NCBI GenBank assembly: GCA_902809985.1
Contig: CADDXC010000002.1
Coordinates: forward strand, 124,001 to 188,000
Length of the DNA: 64,000 nt
Direction: 5' to 3'
Source: Clostridiaceae bacterium BL-3
GTDB lineage: Bacteria > Bacillota > Clostridia > Clostridiales > Clostridiaceae
The notes under the pieces were generated by a model. It did not search any database. It was not told the origin of the DNA and worked only from the letters and a program-made list of their open reading frames with translations. The translations under genes were made by a program, and so were the position numbers. Positions 28,164 to 37,336 of this stretch are shown one piece after another (positions within the stretch are counted from its first letter, which is position 1; each line of letters starts with the position of its first letter).

Positions 28164-29972
28164 TTACCATTTATCCGTCTTGGGTGCATCGGGATGCAGG
28201 GTGTATTTTTTGAGCGGCACTGTCCGGTCGCGGCCCAGATACATCGAATAATACGGCGGAATCGAATTGACCATCGCCACAAGCTTTTTCTTTTCCTCGT
28301 TGATTTTCAGAGGGTTGATATTCGGCAGGTCATCCACCGTAATAGGCCGCCCTTCAATACCAGCAAACCGCTTGATGCGTTCCAGCATATAGCGTATGTC
28401 ATAACGGGAAGGATAGACTTCCAGCACATCCTTTTCAAGGCAGGTGAGCTTGTAGACCGTCTCCATGGCGGTGCGCACCGACAGCTCGACCGTAAACGAA
28501 GCATCGTCCGGGTGCTCGACATACTGCCCGAGAAAGCCGAGATTGGTGCATCCGTCCGGTACATAATTCGGGCAATCCGAGAGCTTACGAGGCATAAAAT
28601 GTGCGCCGATGTAAGGCATCATGCAGGTGGAAACATACGTGTGTTTGAGCAGTTCATCCTTCATATCCAGCATGTTCAGCTGGTAAAGGAATTCCGTCAT
28701 GATTTCGTCGCCGGTGCACTCAGCCATCGGTTTTTTGATATAGTCGCCGACACGTTCGCCGTAAAGGCCGTCCGCCCACAATACATCTTCATCGTCCGCC
28801 TGATCAGGAAAAAAGGGCTTATGATGAAGTACGAAGGATATATCCCAGCTCGAATCCCGAAGCGTAACGGCACCGCCGGTGCCGGCTTTGCTACCGGTCA
28901 GGCGTTCGAGGCGTTCGACAAACTGAGGGTAGCCTTTGATGGTCGGAAAAAAGGACATCCACTTGGTCTTGTCGATCTTGTCCAGGAAGTTGTCTGGATT
29001 CCCGAACTTCTTATCCTTTTTCGCGAGATTCTGCCACAAGGTGAACAGGCTGAGATCGGAGGTATCACGGTTGATTTTTGCCACAGTATGGTTATCCCCG
29101 AAAGTGTAATTAGTGGTCAGCGAACCGATAGTGGCAAAAACCAGATCGTGTTCTCCGACGTCAATGGTCTGTTCCTGTCCGTTCTGGCGGAGCAGAATGG
29201 CTTTGACCGTATTACAGGCATCGTCCATTGTTAGATCATACACTGAGCAGCCGTAGGCAGTCTTGACTCCTTGATTGCTCAGCCATGTCATAAGGGGCTT
29301 GATCATGGCATCGTATTCATCGTATTTCGTATGGATAATGCCTTCCAGATATTCATTGCGGGTCAACATCGCAAAACGTTGGAAGTAGCGCCGACACTCG
29401 ATGGCGCTGTGATAGGTCTTGAAGGCAAGGCAGCTGTGGAAGCACAGCCATAAGCTGCTGCGGAAGAATGATGGGCCGAAAAAGTTCTCGATGGCCTTGT
29501 CTTCCAGCGCGGATTCCGGCAGCGACATAAAATGCTCCATCGCTTTCATATCCTGTGGTTCGAGTTTATAATCGTGCACCTTATCATAGATCTCGCCGTT
29601 TTTTGTCAGAATGCGGGCTTCCGAATGGATGGGCTCATCACGATTGAAATCCACGATATCGTCGAGAACGGTGCGGTTTTTGTTTTCGAGCGAGGGTATC
29701 TTGCTATACAAATACCAGAGGCATTCCATAAATTGTTCCATTTCACGTTCGCCGCGGCAGAGGTATCCGAATTTACCTCGTACGCCGTCACAGCAGCCAC
29801 CGACATCGTTGAAACGTTCCAAGATCGTGATGTTTTCACCGGGCATCCCTGCGTCGTCCACGAGAAACGCAGCTGTTGCAAGTCCGGCAAGGCCTCCTCC
29901 GACAATGTATGCTTTACGTTGTTCGATATTCTGCGGCTTTTTGGCGTGGTACATAGTTTTGTAAATGTTCAT
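28164..29972 (-). CDS. Oleate hydratase (MCRA family, FAD-dependent)
   Basis: The 602-residue enzyme adds water to the 9,10 double bond of unsaturated fatty acids, giving 10-hydroxystearate from oleate and detoxifying free fatty acids. The FAD site is GGGLAGLATAAF, with the family motifs ERFNDVGGCCDGV and CRGEREME. Full length for the family. Start ATG 29972 is six bases after AAGGAAG; ATG 29978 touches that site. It is clearly richer in GC than the rest of the window (roughly half G+C by eye), which points to transfer. A TetR gene is divergent and probably controls it. Confidence 0.93.
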   Translation of the reverse strand: MNIYKTMYHAKKPQNIEQRKAYIVGGGLAGLATAAFLVDDAGMPGENITILERFNDVGGCCDGVRGKFGYLCRGEREMEQFMECLWYLYSKIPSLENKNRTVLDDIVDFNRDEPIHSEARILTKNGEIYDKVHDYKLEPQDMKAMEHFMSLPESALEDKAIENFFGPSFFRSSLWLCFHSCLAFKTYHSAIECRRYFQRFAMLTRNEYLEGIIHTKYDEYDAMIKPLMTWLSNQGVKTAYGCSVYDLTMDDACNTVKAILLRQNGQEQTIDVGEHDLVFATIGSLTTNYTFGDNHTVAKINRDTSDLSLFTLWQNLAKKDKKFGNPDNFLDKIDKTKWMSFFPTIKGYPQFVERLERLTGSKAGTGGAVTLRDSSWDISFVLHHKPFFPDQADDEDVLWADGLYGERVGDYIKKPMAECTGDEIMTEFLYQLNMLDMKDELLKHTYVSTCMMPYIGAHFMPRKLSDCPNYVPDGCTNLGFLGQYVEHPDDASFTVELSVRTAMETVYKLTCLEKDVLEVYPSRYDIRYMLERIKRFAGIEGRPITVDDLPNINPLKINEEKKKLVAMVNSIPPYYSMYLGRDRTVPLKKYTLHPDAPKTDKW

Positions 29973-30062
29973 AATCATCTTCCTTTCTATTCAGAGGGCT
30001 TCTTATTGCCATCCTTTAATGGTTTTAGTATAACCAAATCGCAATATTTTTAAAATTGACAC

Positions 30063-30123
30063 ATGAATTGGGCTGTCAAAAGTTTTTACACCCAGTTATC
30101 AGTGTAAAGATCCACCAATTCAT
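30063..30123. promoter_or_regulatory. Operator-like nested inverted repeats between oleate hydratase and TetR
   Basis: An outer perfect repeat ATGAATTGG (30063-30071) / CCAATTCAT (30115-30123) encloses an inner perfect repeat TTTACAC (30085-30091) / GTGTAAA (30102-30108). The position between divergent genes suggests binding of the TetR protein. Confidence 0.6.
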
Positions 30124-30197
30124 AAAAAAGAAGCTATCTTCTCCCAAAAGCTAAAAAGTGATATAATGTTGGCAAGTAAAAAAGGTGGTGATACTAT

Positions 30198-30758
30198 ATG
30201 CTGAAAACGGCAAAATACGCATTTGCTGATTCTTTGAAAAAGATGCTTGAGACAAAAACACTAGATCACATTACAGTTACCGATATTGTGCAGGATTGTG
30301 GTACGACACGGCAGGCGTTTTATTATCATTTCAGTGATATTTATAGTCTACTCGAATGGATCTATATTCAGAAAGGCGAGTCTTTGTTGAAAAACCACCG
30401 CGACATCGATACTTGGCAGCAGGGTTACCGGCTGATCCTCGATTGGATGCAGAGTAACAGGCAACTCGTTGTCAATACTTTCCGCTCAATCAACCGCGAG
30501 TATCTGGAAACGTTTATGTACAACTGGCTTTTTCCCATGCTTTATGATGTTGTGGAACAACTGGCATCAGGTTTGAATGTCAAGAAAGAAAATAAGGAAT
30601 TTATCGCGCATTTTTATACCCTTTCCCTTACAGCAATCAGTTTGTACTGGGTGCGCACCGGAATGAAGGAAACCCCGGAAACTATTGTCTGGCAGGTAGA
30701 AATGACTATGAAAGATAATTTTGTAAGGGCTCTGGAAAGATACGCCGAGCATTCCTGA
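30198..30758 (+). CDS. TetR family regulator (DhaS-like), probable oleate hydratase regulator
   Basis: The 186-residue protein has the N-terminal helix-turn-helix (KTLDHITVTDIVQDCGTTRQAFYYHFSDIYSLLEWIY) and the C-terminal domain typical of DhaS-type TetR proteins. The ligand may be a fatty acid, judging from the divergent oleate hydratase gene and the palindromes between them; this is inference. Its 3' end runs into the ruins of a minus-strand response regulator. Confidence 0.85.
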   Translation: MLKTAKYAFADSLKKMLETKTLDHITVTDIVQDCGTTRQAFYYHFSDIYSLLEWIYIQKGESLLKNHRDIDTWQQGYRLILDWMQSNRQLVVNTFRSINREYLETFMYNWLFPMLYDVVEQLASGLNVKKENKEFIAHFYTLSLTAISLYWVRTGMKETPETIVWQVEMTMKDNFVRALERYAEHS

Positions 30759-30774
30759 ATCTCTCGATTCACTC

Positions 30775-31449
30775 CTTTTTTGCCTAAATAAGCTAAATAA
30801 ATTGTAACCAAGATAAGGGTGTTCCAATTCAATTTTCTTTCTCAATCTGCTGATTAAAGCCATTATATTACTGCCATCATAGGCATAAGGCTCTTTCCAT
30901 ACCTTCTCGTAAATTTGCTGTTTTGTTAAAATCCGTCCTTGATTTCTTGCACAGAATAATAAAATGCCAAATTCTTTTGGAGGAAGTGCCATTGGTTTAT
31001 CACGTACTGTAACTGTCCGATTATCCAAATCTATGATCAAATCATCATATAACATTTTTTTGTGTGTCGATTGTGTTTAGACGCGTATAGCGCCGAATAA
31101 GAGAGCTGACACGGGCTAAAAATTCATCCATATCAAAAGGCTTTGTCAAATAATCATCTGCACCCATTCGAAGACCGTGAACTATACTGCTGCTGTCGTT
31201 TTTGGAAGTCAGCATAAGTATGGGGGCACTACTTATTTCTCTGATTTTTTCAAGTGTTTCAAATCCATCAATTCCCGGCATCATAATATCAAGGACTACA
31301 AACTGATAATCATTGTCTGCAAGAGCAGTTAAAGCATCATGACCAGAATAGCGGCAATCGACTATGATTTCTTCTGTACTCACACTTTTTTGGAGTAAGC
31401 TGCATAATTCTTTGTCATCATCTACAATCAAAATTCTATTTTTCATCAT
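30775..31449 (-). pseudogene. OmpR-family response regulator, frameshifted
   Basis: The receiver domain (ILIVDDDKELC, phosphoacceptor VLDIMMPG, LTSK, TKPFD) is intact to 31045. The winged helix continues in another frame (MALPPKEFGILLF, SNIMALISRLRKKIE). The shift lies in a run of seven A residues on the minus strand (31055-31061); six would restore the frame. The C-terminal end is also lost, since the expected TVRGVGYRF motif is missing. No kinase gene follows directly. Confidence 0.8.
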
Positions 31450-31671
31450 ATATAATTGCTGTCTATCTCGTTTTTAAATCCACACAGATTTTATTTACTA
31501 TTTATACAGAAATTTTCTAATATTAAAATAGTTTTAATAGGATTTTAGCAAAGGTTACTGCTTTTCACACAATGCTATATTTTTCATATATTAATGTTTT
31601 TCTACATATATTTTAAGAATCCTTTATCTTTTTTAATATATAAGGGAAGTTGTTAACTAAAATTGCAAGTT

Positions 31672-32766
31672 TCATTTTGCTTCTGAATAAGGAGGAAGTT
31701 TAACAGTTATTTTTGTGCCGCAGTTTATCTTGCTTTCTACACTGATAGTTCCATGGTGGGCAGTAATAATCTGTTTTACAATGGTCATGCCGAGTCCTGT
31801 ACTTCCTGTTGGAGAATCTGTAGAAGTACCTCTGTAGTAGCGGTCAAACATGTGATTTATATCATATTCATTCATTCCGCTGCCATTATCACAAATTTCT
31901 ACTTCAACATAAGATTCACGGCTTAATTTGACAGTGACTGATGTATCTTCCGGGTTGTGTACTACTGCATTTACTAACAGATTTGAAAATGCCCGTTTCA
32001 ATAATTCAGTATCGCCCGAAACGAATAACTCTTTTTCTTCCCCAATCATCTCAAAATGATTTTCCTTTGCAATGGGCATATTCGCTGTTTCTGCCGTCAC
32101 TCTGCGAACTAATTCCGATAATTCTATCTTTTGGAGATTCATCTTTAGACCTGTAAATTCATCCATACGGAACGCCGTACCCAGATCGTTGATAAGTTCC
32201 TCTATATGAGCAGATTTATCGCTGATAATCTGTAGAAACTCTTTCTTTTCTTCCAGACTCCATTTGTGTTTATCGGATAAAAGCATATCCGCATACCCTG
32301 AAATATAGGATAGCGGTGTTTTTAAATCATGTGTAATTCCAGCCGCCCAGGTTCGGCGCATTTCGTCAAATTCTTTTCGCTTTTTTTCGTTATGCTGTAA
32401 AATATCAGACAATGTTTTCAGATTATCATAGACTTCTCTGTAAAGTCTTTTTGAGAAAAAACTCAAACGTATTCTCTTTCCGGGTAAGTCCAGATATTCA
32501 CCTCTTGACAATTTTTGTATATTCATCAAAATATCCACTAGAGGGCGTGCAACGTAATAACCATAAAACAGACAGTAAGACAATCCGATAAAAATTGTCA
32601 CCCAGGCAAGAATTGCAATTTCTGTCTCGTTTTGTGACTGGTGTTGTAGTACCAGCATCCAGTAAATCCCCGGGATCCCCATCAATAACCAGAGTAAAAT
32701 CTGATGTACTATGAAATTGATGGTAAAACGGACTGTCAAACGTCCATTGGTAAGATCTACTTTCAT
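31672..32766 (-). CDS. Sensor histidine kinase of the ABC-linked two-component system
   Basis: The 364-residue kinase has two membrane helices (about 15-35 and 42-65) with almost no extracellular loop, HAMP-like linker, phosphoacceptor ITHDLKTPLSYISGY, N box NLLVNAVVHN, and G boxes DNGSGM and GLGMTIVKQI. Lack of a sensor loop suggests that it senses through the transporter or in the membrane. It overlaps the response regulator stop by four bases (ATGA). Confidence 0.92.
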   Translation of the reverse strand: MKVDLTNGRLTVRFTINFIVHQILLWLLMGIPGIYWMLVLQHQSQNETEIAILAWVTIFIGLSYCLFYGYYVARPLVDILMNIQKLSRGEYLDLPGKRIRLSFFSKRLYREVYDNLKTLSDILQHNEKKRKEFDEMRRTWAAGITHDLKTPLSYISGYADMLLSDKHKWSLEEKKEFLQIISDKSAHIEELINDLGTAFRMDEFTGLKMNLQKIELSELVRRVTAETANMPIAKENHFEMIGEEKELFVSGDTELLKRAFSNLLVNAVVHNPEDTSVTVKLSRESYVEVEICDNGSGMNEYDINHMFDRYYRGTSTDSPTGSTGLGMTIVKQIITAHHGTISVESKINCGTKITVKLPPYSEAK

Positions 32767-33470
32767 ATTTGCCCACCCTCCGGAAATGAGAATTTATATC
32801 CAATTCCACGGATATTTATAATGTAAGAGGGATTCTTCAAGTCTGGTTCCACTTTTTTACGTAATCGGTTAATATGCACTTTTACAGTTTGTTCATCTCC
32901 CATACTTTCATACCCCCATACATTTTCATATAACTGTCCTGCGGTAAACACCTGATTTGGGTGTTCCACTAAAAACAGCAGCAATTCAAATTCTTTTGCC
33001 GGACAGCTTATTTCCCTGTTATCCACAAGAAGTTTTGCTTCTTTCTTATTTACAGTGACAGTGCCGAAATGATAGATCCCCTGCTTCATTGAATTTTGCC
33101 GGTACTGTTTCATCCTCCTGAACTGTACGTTGATTCTTGCAACAACTTCTAGAGGATTAAAAGGCTTAGTAATATAATCATCTCCGCCTATACCGAGGCC
33201 TGTTAATTTGTCTAAATCACCGGTTCGGGCAGTGAGGAAAAGAATTGGCACAAATGTATGCTGGCGGATTTTCTGACACAGCTTGAAGCCATCAATATCC
33301 GGCAGCATAACATCCAGTACAATTAAATCATAGGTATTTTTCATGATTTTTGTCATAGTTTCTTTCCCTGTTGAAGCACTGTCGATGTTTGTGTAACCTT
33401 CTTTGTGTAAGATGGTTTTCAGCATTTTTATGATTCCAAGTTCATCATCAACAAGTAGTATTCTCTGCAT
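32763..33470 (-). CDS. OmpR-family response regulator of the ABC-linked system
   Basis: The 235-residue regulator has a receiver domain (LLVDDELG, VLDVMLPDIDG, LTAR, TKPFNP) and a winged helix ending NIRGIGYKF. ATG 33470 is chosen over GTG 33476 for its spacing. The order ATPase, permease, regulator, kinase in one direction, with only a 75-base gap, implies one operon. Confidence 0.93.
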   Translation of the reverse strand: MQRILLVDDELGIIKMLKTILHKEGYTNIDSASTGKETMTKIMKNTYDLIVLDVMLPDIDGFKLCQKIRQHTFVPILFLTARTGDLDKLTGLGIGGDDYITKPFNPLEVVARINVQFRRMKQYRQNSMKQGIYHFGTVTVNKKEAKLLVDNREISCPAKEFELLLFLVEHPNQVFTAGQLYENVWGYESMGDEQTVKVHINRLRKKVEPDLKNPSYIINIRGIGYKFSFPEGGQI

Positions 33471-33545
33471 AGTCACCTGTTATATCCCCTTTCTGCATTT
33501 CCTGCACTTTAATTTTCATTATATAACAGATTGAAAAAGCAGTCA

Positions 33546-34499
33546 TTAGATAGATACATCCCGTTTTTTAAATATTGCAAAGCTGGCACCAAATAAAACA
33601 ATTATATATATCAGCAATACAGATACCGAAAAGCCTATTGTCATTTCTTCCCGCGGCTGTAAATGAAAGATATACAAACTCATGTCGCTGTTTGCAAAGG
33701 GAAGAAATTTCAGCCATGCCAGCTTTGATGTGGCTTCAATCATTGAATTTCCTAAAATCATAAGCAGAAGAGAGCTGCCAACCGCTACTGCACTGCTTTT
33801 CAAAATGGTTGAGACAGCAAAGGAAATGGTCACATAGCTCATAATTGGGAAAATATCCAAACAATACATTTTTACACACTGCCTGAAAATATTTAATGAT
33901 TCTATCTGTCCTTGTGAATTGATAAAAAGCTCTGCCGCTCCCAAAGTGCGTATTCCGCTTCCAAAGCCATATAAGATATCAATGGTTATATATGCTGCCC
34001 CTATGGTGAGTATCAGTGAAAATACAGCATATATGACAACTGCTGTGTATTTTGAAAATAGAATTGCACCCCGGCTGTGTGGGCGAATCAATAACAGCTT
34101 CATTGTTCCATCCGTATATTCTCTTGCAACAATGTTGGCAGCAATAATAATTGTAAAAATGACAACCCATTCAAACAATCCCGATGAGTGCAGTAACGTA
34201 TACCAGAGGTTATTTTCTTGTGGGGCTATATTGTTCTTCAAACGGTACTCGGCAATTGCCACTTTATTTTTCGCCTCTGCCTGCAACTGTGGTGATAGAT
34301 CTGCAACCTGTAAACGTCCATTATTTTTTTCTATAATTTGCTCCTGTCCTGTTCTCCAATTCCCTGCAGTTTCCTTATTTATTGTGATTTTTGCAAAGAC
34401 TGAAAAACTGACGGCGACAATAATCAGTAAAAGGAAAAGGATTTTTGTCAATCGGCCGCTGAATATTTTCATTAACTCATTTTTCACTAAATTGATCAT
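33546..34499 (-). CDS. ABC-2 type permease (BcrB-like)
   Basis: The 317-residue protein has about six membrane helices, with a large loop after the first (residues 35-105) as in BcrB/NatB-type permeases, and contains IVAREYTDGTMKLLLIRPHSR, a conserved feature of this group. Its ATG overlaps the ATPase stop by four bases. Together they likely expel or resist a peptide antibiotic, judged by family and by the linked two-component system. Confidence 0.9.
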   Translation of the reverse strand: MINLVKNELMKIFSGRLTKILFLLLIIVAVSFSVFAKITINKETAGNWRTGQEQIIEKNNGRLQVADLSPQLQAEAKNKVAIAEYRLKNNIAPQENNLWYTLLHSSGLFEWVVIFTIIIAANIVAREYTDGTMKLLLIRPHSRGAILFSKYTAVVIYAVFSLILTIGAAYITIDILYGFGSGIRTLGAAELFINSQGQIESLNIFRQCVKMYCLDIFPIMSYVTISFAVSTILKSSAVAVGSSLLLMILGNSMIEATSKLAWLKFLPFANSDMSLYIFHLQPREEMTIGFSVSVLLIYIIVLFGASFAIFKKRDVSI

Positions 34500-35422
34500 T
34501 TCTGTTCCTCCGTAATTTCCAAAAATTTGTCTTCCAGAGTTTCTTCTTTCATCTGAATAGTATAAATTTCAATTCCGCATTTCATTAAATGTTTGTTCAC
34601 TGATGGAATTTCCTCTTTTGTCATCTGAATTATAATATGCCCGGCTGGACTGGAAGAAAGTACATTTTTCCGCATGGTGTGAAGTAAATTTTTTGTCTGT
34701 GCAATTTGTGAGGTACTTACAATAAGTTCCACCTGTATTGAACCGCCGGATTTGACAAAATCATCTATACGCTGAATAGTTACTAACTTTCCGTGCTGCA
34801 AAACACCCACTCTGTCACACATCAACTGCATTTCTGAGAGCAAATGGCTTGATACCAGAACTGCAGCACCTTCCTCATGAGCTATTTTCTTTAGATAGTT
34901 ACGCAGCTCGTGGATTCCCTCCGGATCAAGTCCGTTTGTTGGTTCATCCAGTATCACGAGAGATGGACGGTGTAATAGTGCCTGTGCAAGCCCAAGCCTC
35001 TGACGCATACCAAGTGAATAAGTTCGTACTTTGTCCTGCATTTTGTCTTTGAGTCCGATAATTTCAGCCATTTCATAAATACGTTTTTTGCTGATGCCGG
35101 GTGACATTCTGGCATAGTGCTTTAAATTTTGATAACCCGTAAGATATCTATATAAATCTGGATTTTCAACAATACCGCCAACATTCTGAATTGCTTTTTT
35201 AAAGTCGGTTGTAATGCTGTGTCCTTTAATAAAAATATCTCCTTCGGTTATTTTTATCAGTCCCGTAATCATACGGATAGTGGTAGTTTTGCCTGCTCCA
35301 TTGGGCCCTAGAAATCCGAATATTTCTCCGGCTGGAATTGTAAACGACAGGTCATGAATAATTTCCTTTTTGCCGATTTTTTTTGATACGTGTTTTAATT
35401 TCACAACTGTTTTTTTATTCAT
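34496..35422 (-). CDS. ABC transporter ATP-binding protein (BcrA-like)
   Basis: The 308-residue ATPase has Walker A GPNGAGKTT, the signature YSLGMRQRLGLAQ, Walker B LVILDEPTNGLDP and the switch His in SSHLL, plus the extra C-terminal domain typical of BcrA-type exporters. ATG follows AAAGGACAG. It heads the minus-strand operon. Confidence 0.93.
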   Translation of the reverse strand: MNKKTVVKLKHVSKKIGKKEIIHDLSFTIPAGEIFGFLGPNGAGKTTTIRMITGLIKITEGDIFIKGHSITTDFKKAIQNVGGIVENPDLYRYLTGYQNLKHYARMSPGISKKRIYEMAEIIGLKDKMQDKVRTYSLGMRQRLGLAQALLHRPSLVILDEPTNGLDPEGIHELRNYLKKIAHEEGAAVLVSSHLLSEMQLMCDRVGVLQHGKLVTIQRIDDFVKSGGSIQVELIVSTSQIAQTKNLLHTMRKNVLSSSPAGHIIIQMTKEEIPSVNKHLMKCGIEIYTIQMKEETLEDKFLEITEEQK

Positions 35423-35499
35423 ATATATAACTGTCCTTTCTGTGCCAAATTCAAAATACCTTATCTGTATTTTAATAAGATTATAAAAAGCGAAAGTAA

Positions 35500-35568
35500 A
35501 TGGACGGTAAACAGACAGTAAATGAAAGTTAAATTCTCAAGGATCATTGATAATGGAGGGCCGTCCAT
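35500..35568. promoter_or_regulatory. Inverted repeat upstream of the BcrA-like operon
   Basis: ATGGACGG (35500-35507) and CCGTCCAT (35561-35568) are perfect complements separated by 53 bases in the gap between divergent genes. It could be a regulator site; nothing ties it to a specific protein. Confidence 0.35.
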
Positions 35569-35678
35569 CAGCAGCCATATGGGTATCTTGGTACATGATA
35601 TTAATTTATAAAGAAAGTATTAACTATGATAAAATTTTATTACAGGAATTTATAATGTAAATTGTAAGGAGGAAAAGA

Positions 35679-35885
35679 ATGAGGGGAAGGCTTCTGATAG
35701 TTGAAGATGAAGAATCTATTGCAGCTATAGTAAAGGAACATCTTGAGATGGAAGGAAATAACACAGTTACTGTGCATGTGAAGGCATTAAGGGAAAAGCT
35801 CCATGACAGTGTAAAAAAACCCGTGTTTATCCAAACGGTGTGGGGAATAGGGTACAGGTTCCTGGGTGAAAAAAATGAGACTTAA
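35679..35885 (+). CDS. Response regulator reduced by a large internal in-frame deletion
   Basis: The 68-residue frame joins the first 27 residues of a receiver domain (LLIVEDEESIAAIVKEHLEMEG) directly to the end of an OmpR-type winged helix (TVTVHVKALREKLHDS, IQTVWGIGYRFLGE). The phosphoacceptor Asp, the rest of the receiver and most of the DNA-binding domain are missing, about 160 residues. The frame is preserved, there is a good GGAGGAAAAG ribosome site, and it overlaps the start of an intact kinase. It cannot act as a normal regulator. Confidence 0.85.
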   Translation: MRGRLLIVEDEESIAAIVKEHLEMEGNNTVTVHVKALREKLHDSVKKPVFIQTVWGIGYRFLGEKNET

Positions 35886-37335
35886 AAAATGGCTTATATT
35901 ATCCCATTTAGCTGTAGTCATCACTCCTATAGTTTCAGCACTTTTGCTGTATATGTTAATTTTAACCTACAATAAAAAGGTTCAGTTTACAGAATATATG
36001 AATGCAGTGGCCAAATTCAAATATTATGAAGAAAAACTGGGCAATTATAAAATCTATACTGAGGCGGATATGGAAAACAAGGATACTGCTGTGGATTATC
36101 AGGATAAAGACGACGTTAAAATCAATTTATACAATGGAAGTGGACAGGCGATTCATGCCCCCGGTGAGAATTCAGACTATACAAAGAGCAGGGAGGAAAT
36201 CTATTCACATCTCTATGAAATAGTTACAAAATATAATTTGTACAGTTTGAAGAAACCTGTATTTTATAGAGGTGAATTAGTTGGATTTTACGAGATAATA
36301 ATATATCGTGGAGATTTCATAAAACAGATAAATATAAGAACTATTATCATTGCAGGGATGTTTGCAGTCATAATCCTTCTGGTTTTCTTGACAGTTATAA
36401 TTCTTTTAAATAGAAAGTTTAACAGGCCCATAAAGTTGTTGATAGAGGGAATGAACGATTTTGCTGAAGGTGGTAAAAAATCAGTGAAATACAAGAGCAG
36501 AGATGAAATAGGAGAACTTATAAAAAATTTCAACAGCATGAAAAAAGATATAGAGAAAAAACAGGAAATAATAGATTTCCAGCGTAAGACAAAACAATAT
36601 ATGATATCGGCAGTTTCGCATGATCTAAAGACTCCTCTTACATCAATAAGGGCATATGCCGAGTCAATTTACAATGAAAGAGATCTTGATATGCCAAAAA
36701 TAAAGAGCAGGTCTTCAATTATATTGAATAAAAGTGATTACATGAAAAGGATGATAGACGATCTCATGCTGTATACTGTACTTACATCCGATTATAAAGT
36801 GAATTTTGTAGAAGTATGGGGAAATGAGTTCTTTGAAATGCTGTTTTCAGGTTATGAGCAAAATTGTGAAAATCGCAATATAAAACTTGAAGTAGATATA
36901 GATGCCGACTACACCATAAAGGTGGATGTAAAACAGATGACCAGGGTAATTGATAATCTGATGGCAAATGCATTGGAATATACTCCCCCAAATGGCCGTA
37001 TATGGCTTGGCGCATTTTCATTGGGAAAAGGGCTTCCTCCCTGGATAAAAAAAGATTTTCAAAAGGATATTATAAGCTGGAGGGAAAAAGGATGTATTGT
37101 AGTTGTCAAAAATGACGGCAGGGGAATTCCGGAAGATGAACGAAAAAAAATATTTATGCCCTTCTATCAAGTGGACAAGGCAAGAAATAAAACTTCACAG
37201 AATGAAGTCGGCTTGGGACTGAGTATTGTAAAGTTGGTTATAAAAAAGCATTGTGGTGAAATAAAGCTATTTTCAGATGAAAATAGCACGGCATTTGTAT
37301 GCTGGTTTCCTATATATAGTAAAGGAGAGGATTGA
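35875..37335 (+). CDS. Sensor histidine kinase
   Basis: The 486-residue kinase has two membrane helices (about 10-30 and 150-175) around an extracytoplasmic domain of some 120 residues, HAMP, the phosphoacceptor VSHDLKTPLTSIRAY, N box NLMANALEYTPP, and G boxes NDGRGIPED and GLGLSIVKLV. All catalytic parts look intact. Start ATG 35875 lies inside the end of the deleted regulator, so translation is coupled. Its proper partner in this operon has lost both its Asp and its DNA-binding domain. Confidence 0.92.
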   Translation: MRLKKWLILSHLAVVITPIVSALLLYMLILTYNKKVQFTEYMNAVAKFKYYEEKLGNYKIYTEADMENKDTAVDYQDKDDVKINLYNGSGQAIHAPGENSDYTKSREEIYSHLYEIVTKYNLYSLKKPVFYRGELVGFYEIIIYRGDFIKQINIRTIIIAGMFAVIILLVFLTVIILLNRKFNRPIKLLIEGMNDFAEGGKKSVKYKSRDEIGELIKNFNSMKKDIEKKQEIIDFQRKTKQYMISAVSHDLKTPLTSIRAYAESIYNERDLDMPKIKSRSSIILNKSDYMKRMIDDLMLYTVLTSDYKVNFVEVWGNEFFEMLFSGYEQNCENRNIKLEVDIDADYTIKVDVKQMTRVIDNLMANALEYTPPNGRIWLGAFSLGKGLPPWIKKDFQKDIISWREKGCIVVVKNDGRGIPEDERKKIFMPFYQVDKARNKTSQNEVGLGLSIVKLVIKKHCGEIKLFSDENSTAFVCWFPIYSKGED

Positions 37336-37336
37336 G

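Noticed and set aside
28194-29234. A 346-codon open frame opposite the oleate hydratase gene
   Set aside because: It is antisense to a clear enzyme gene, and GC-rich coding sequence often leaves the opposite strand open. It has no domain pattern and no ribosome site.
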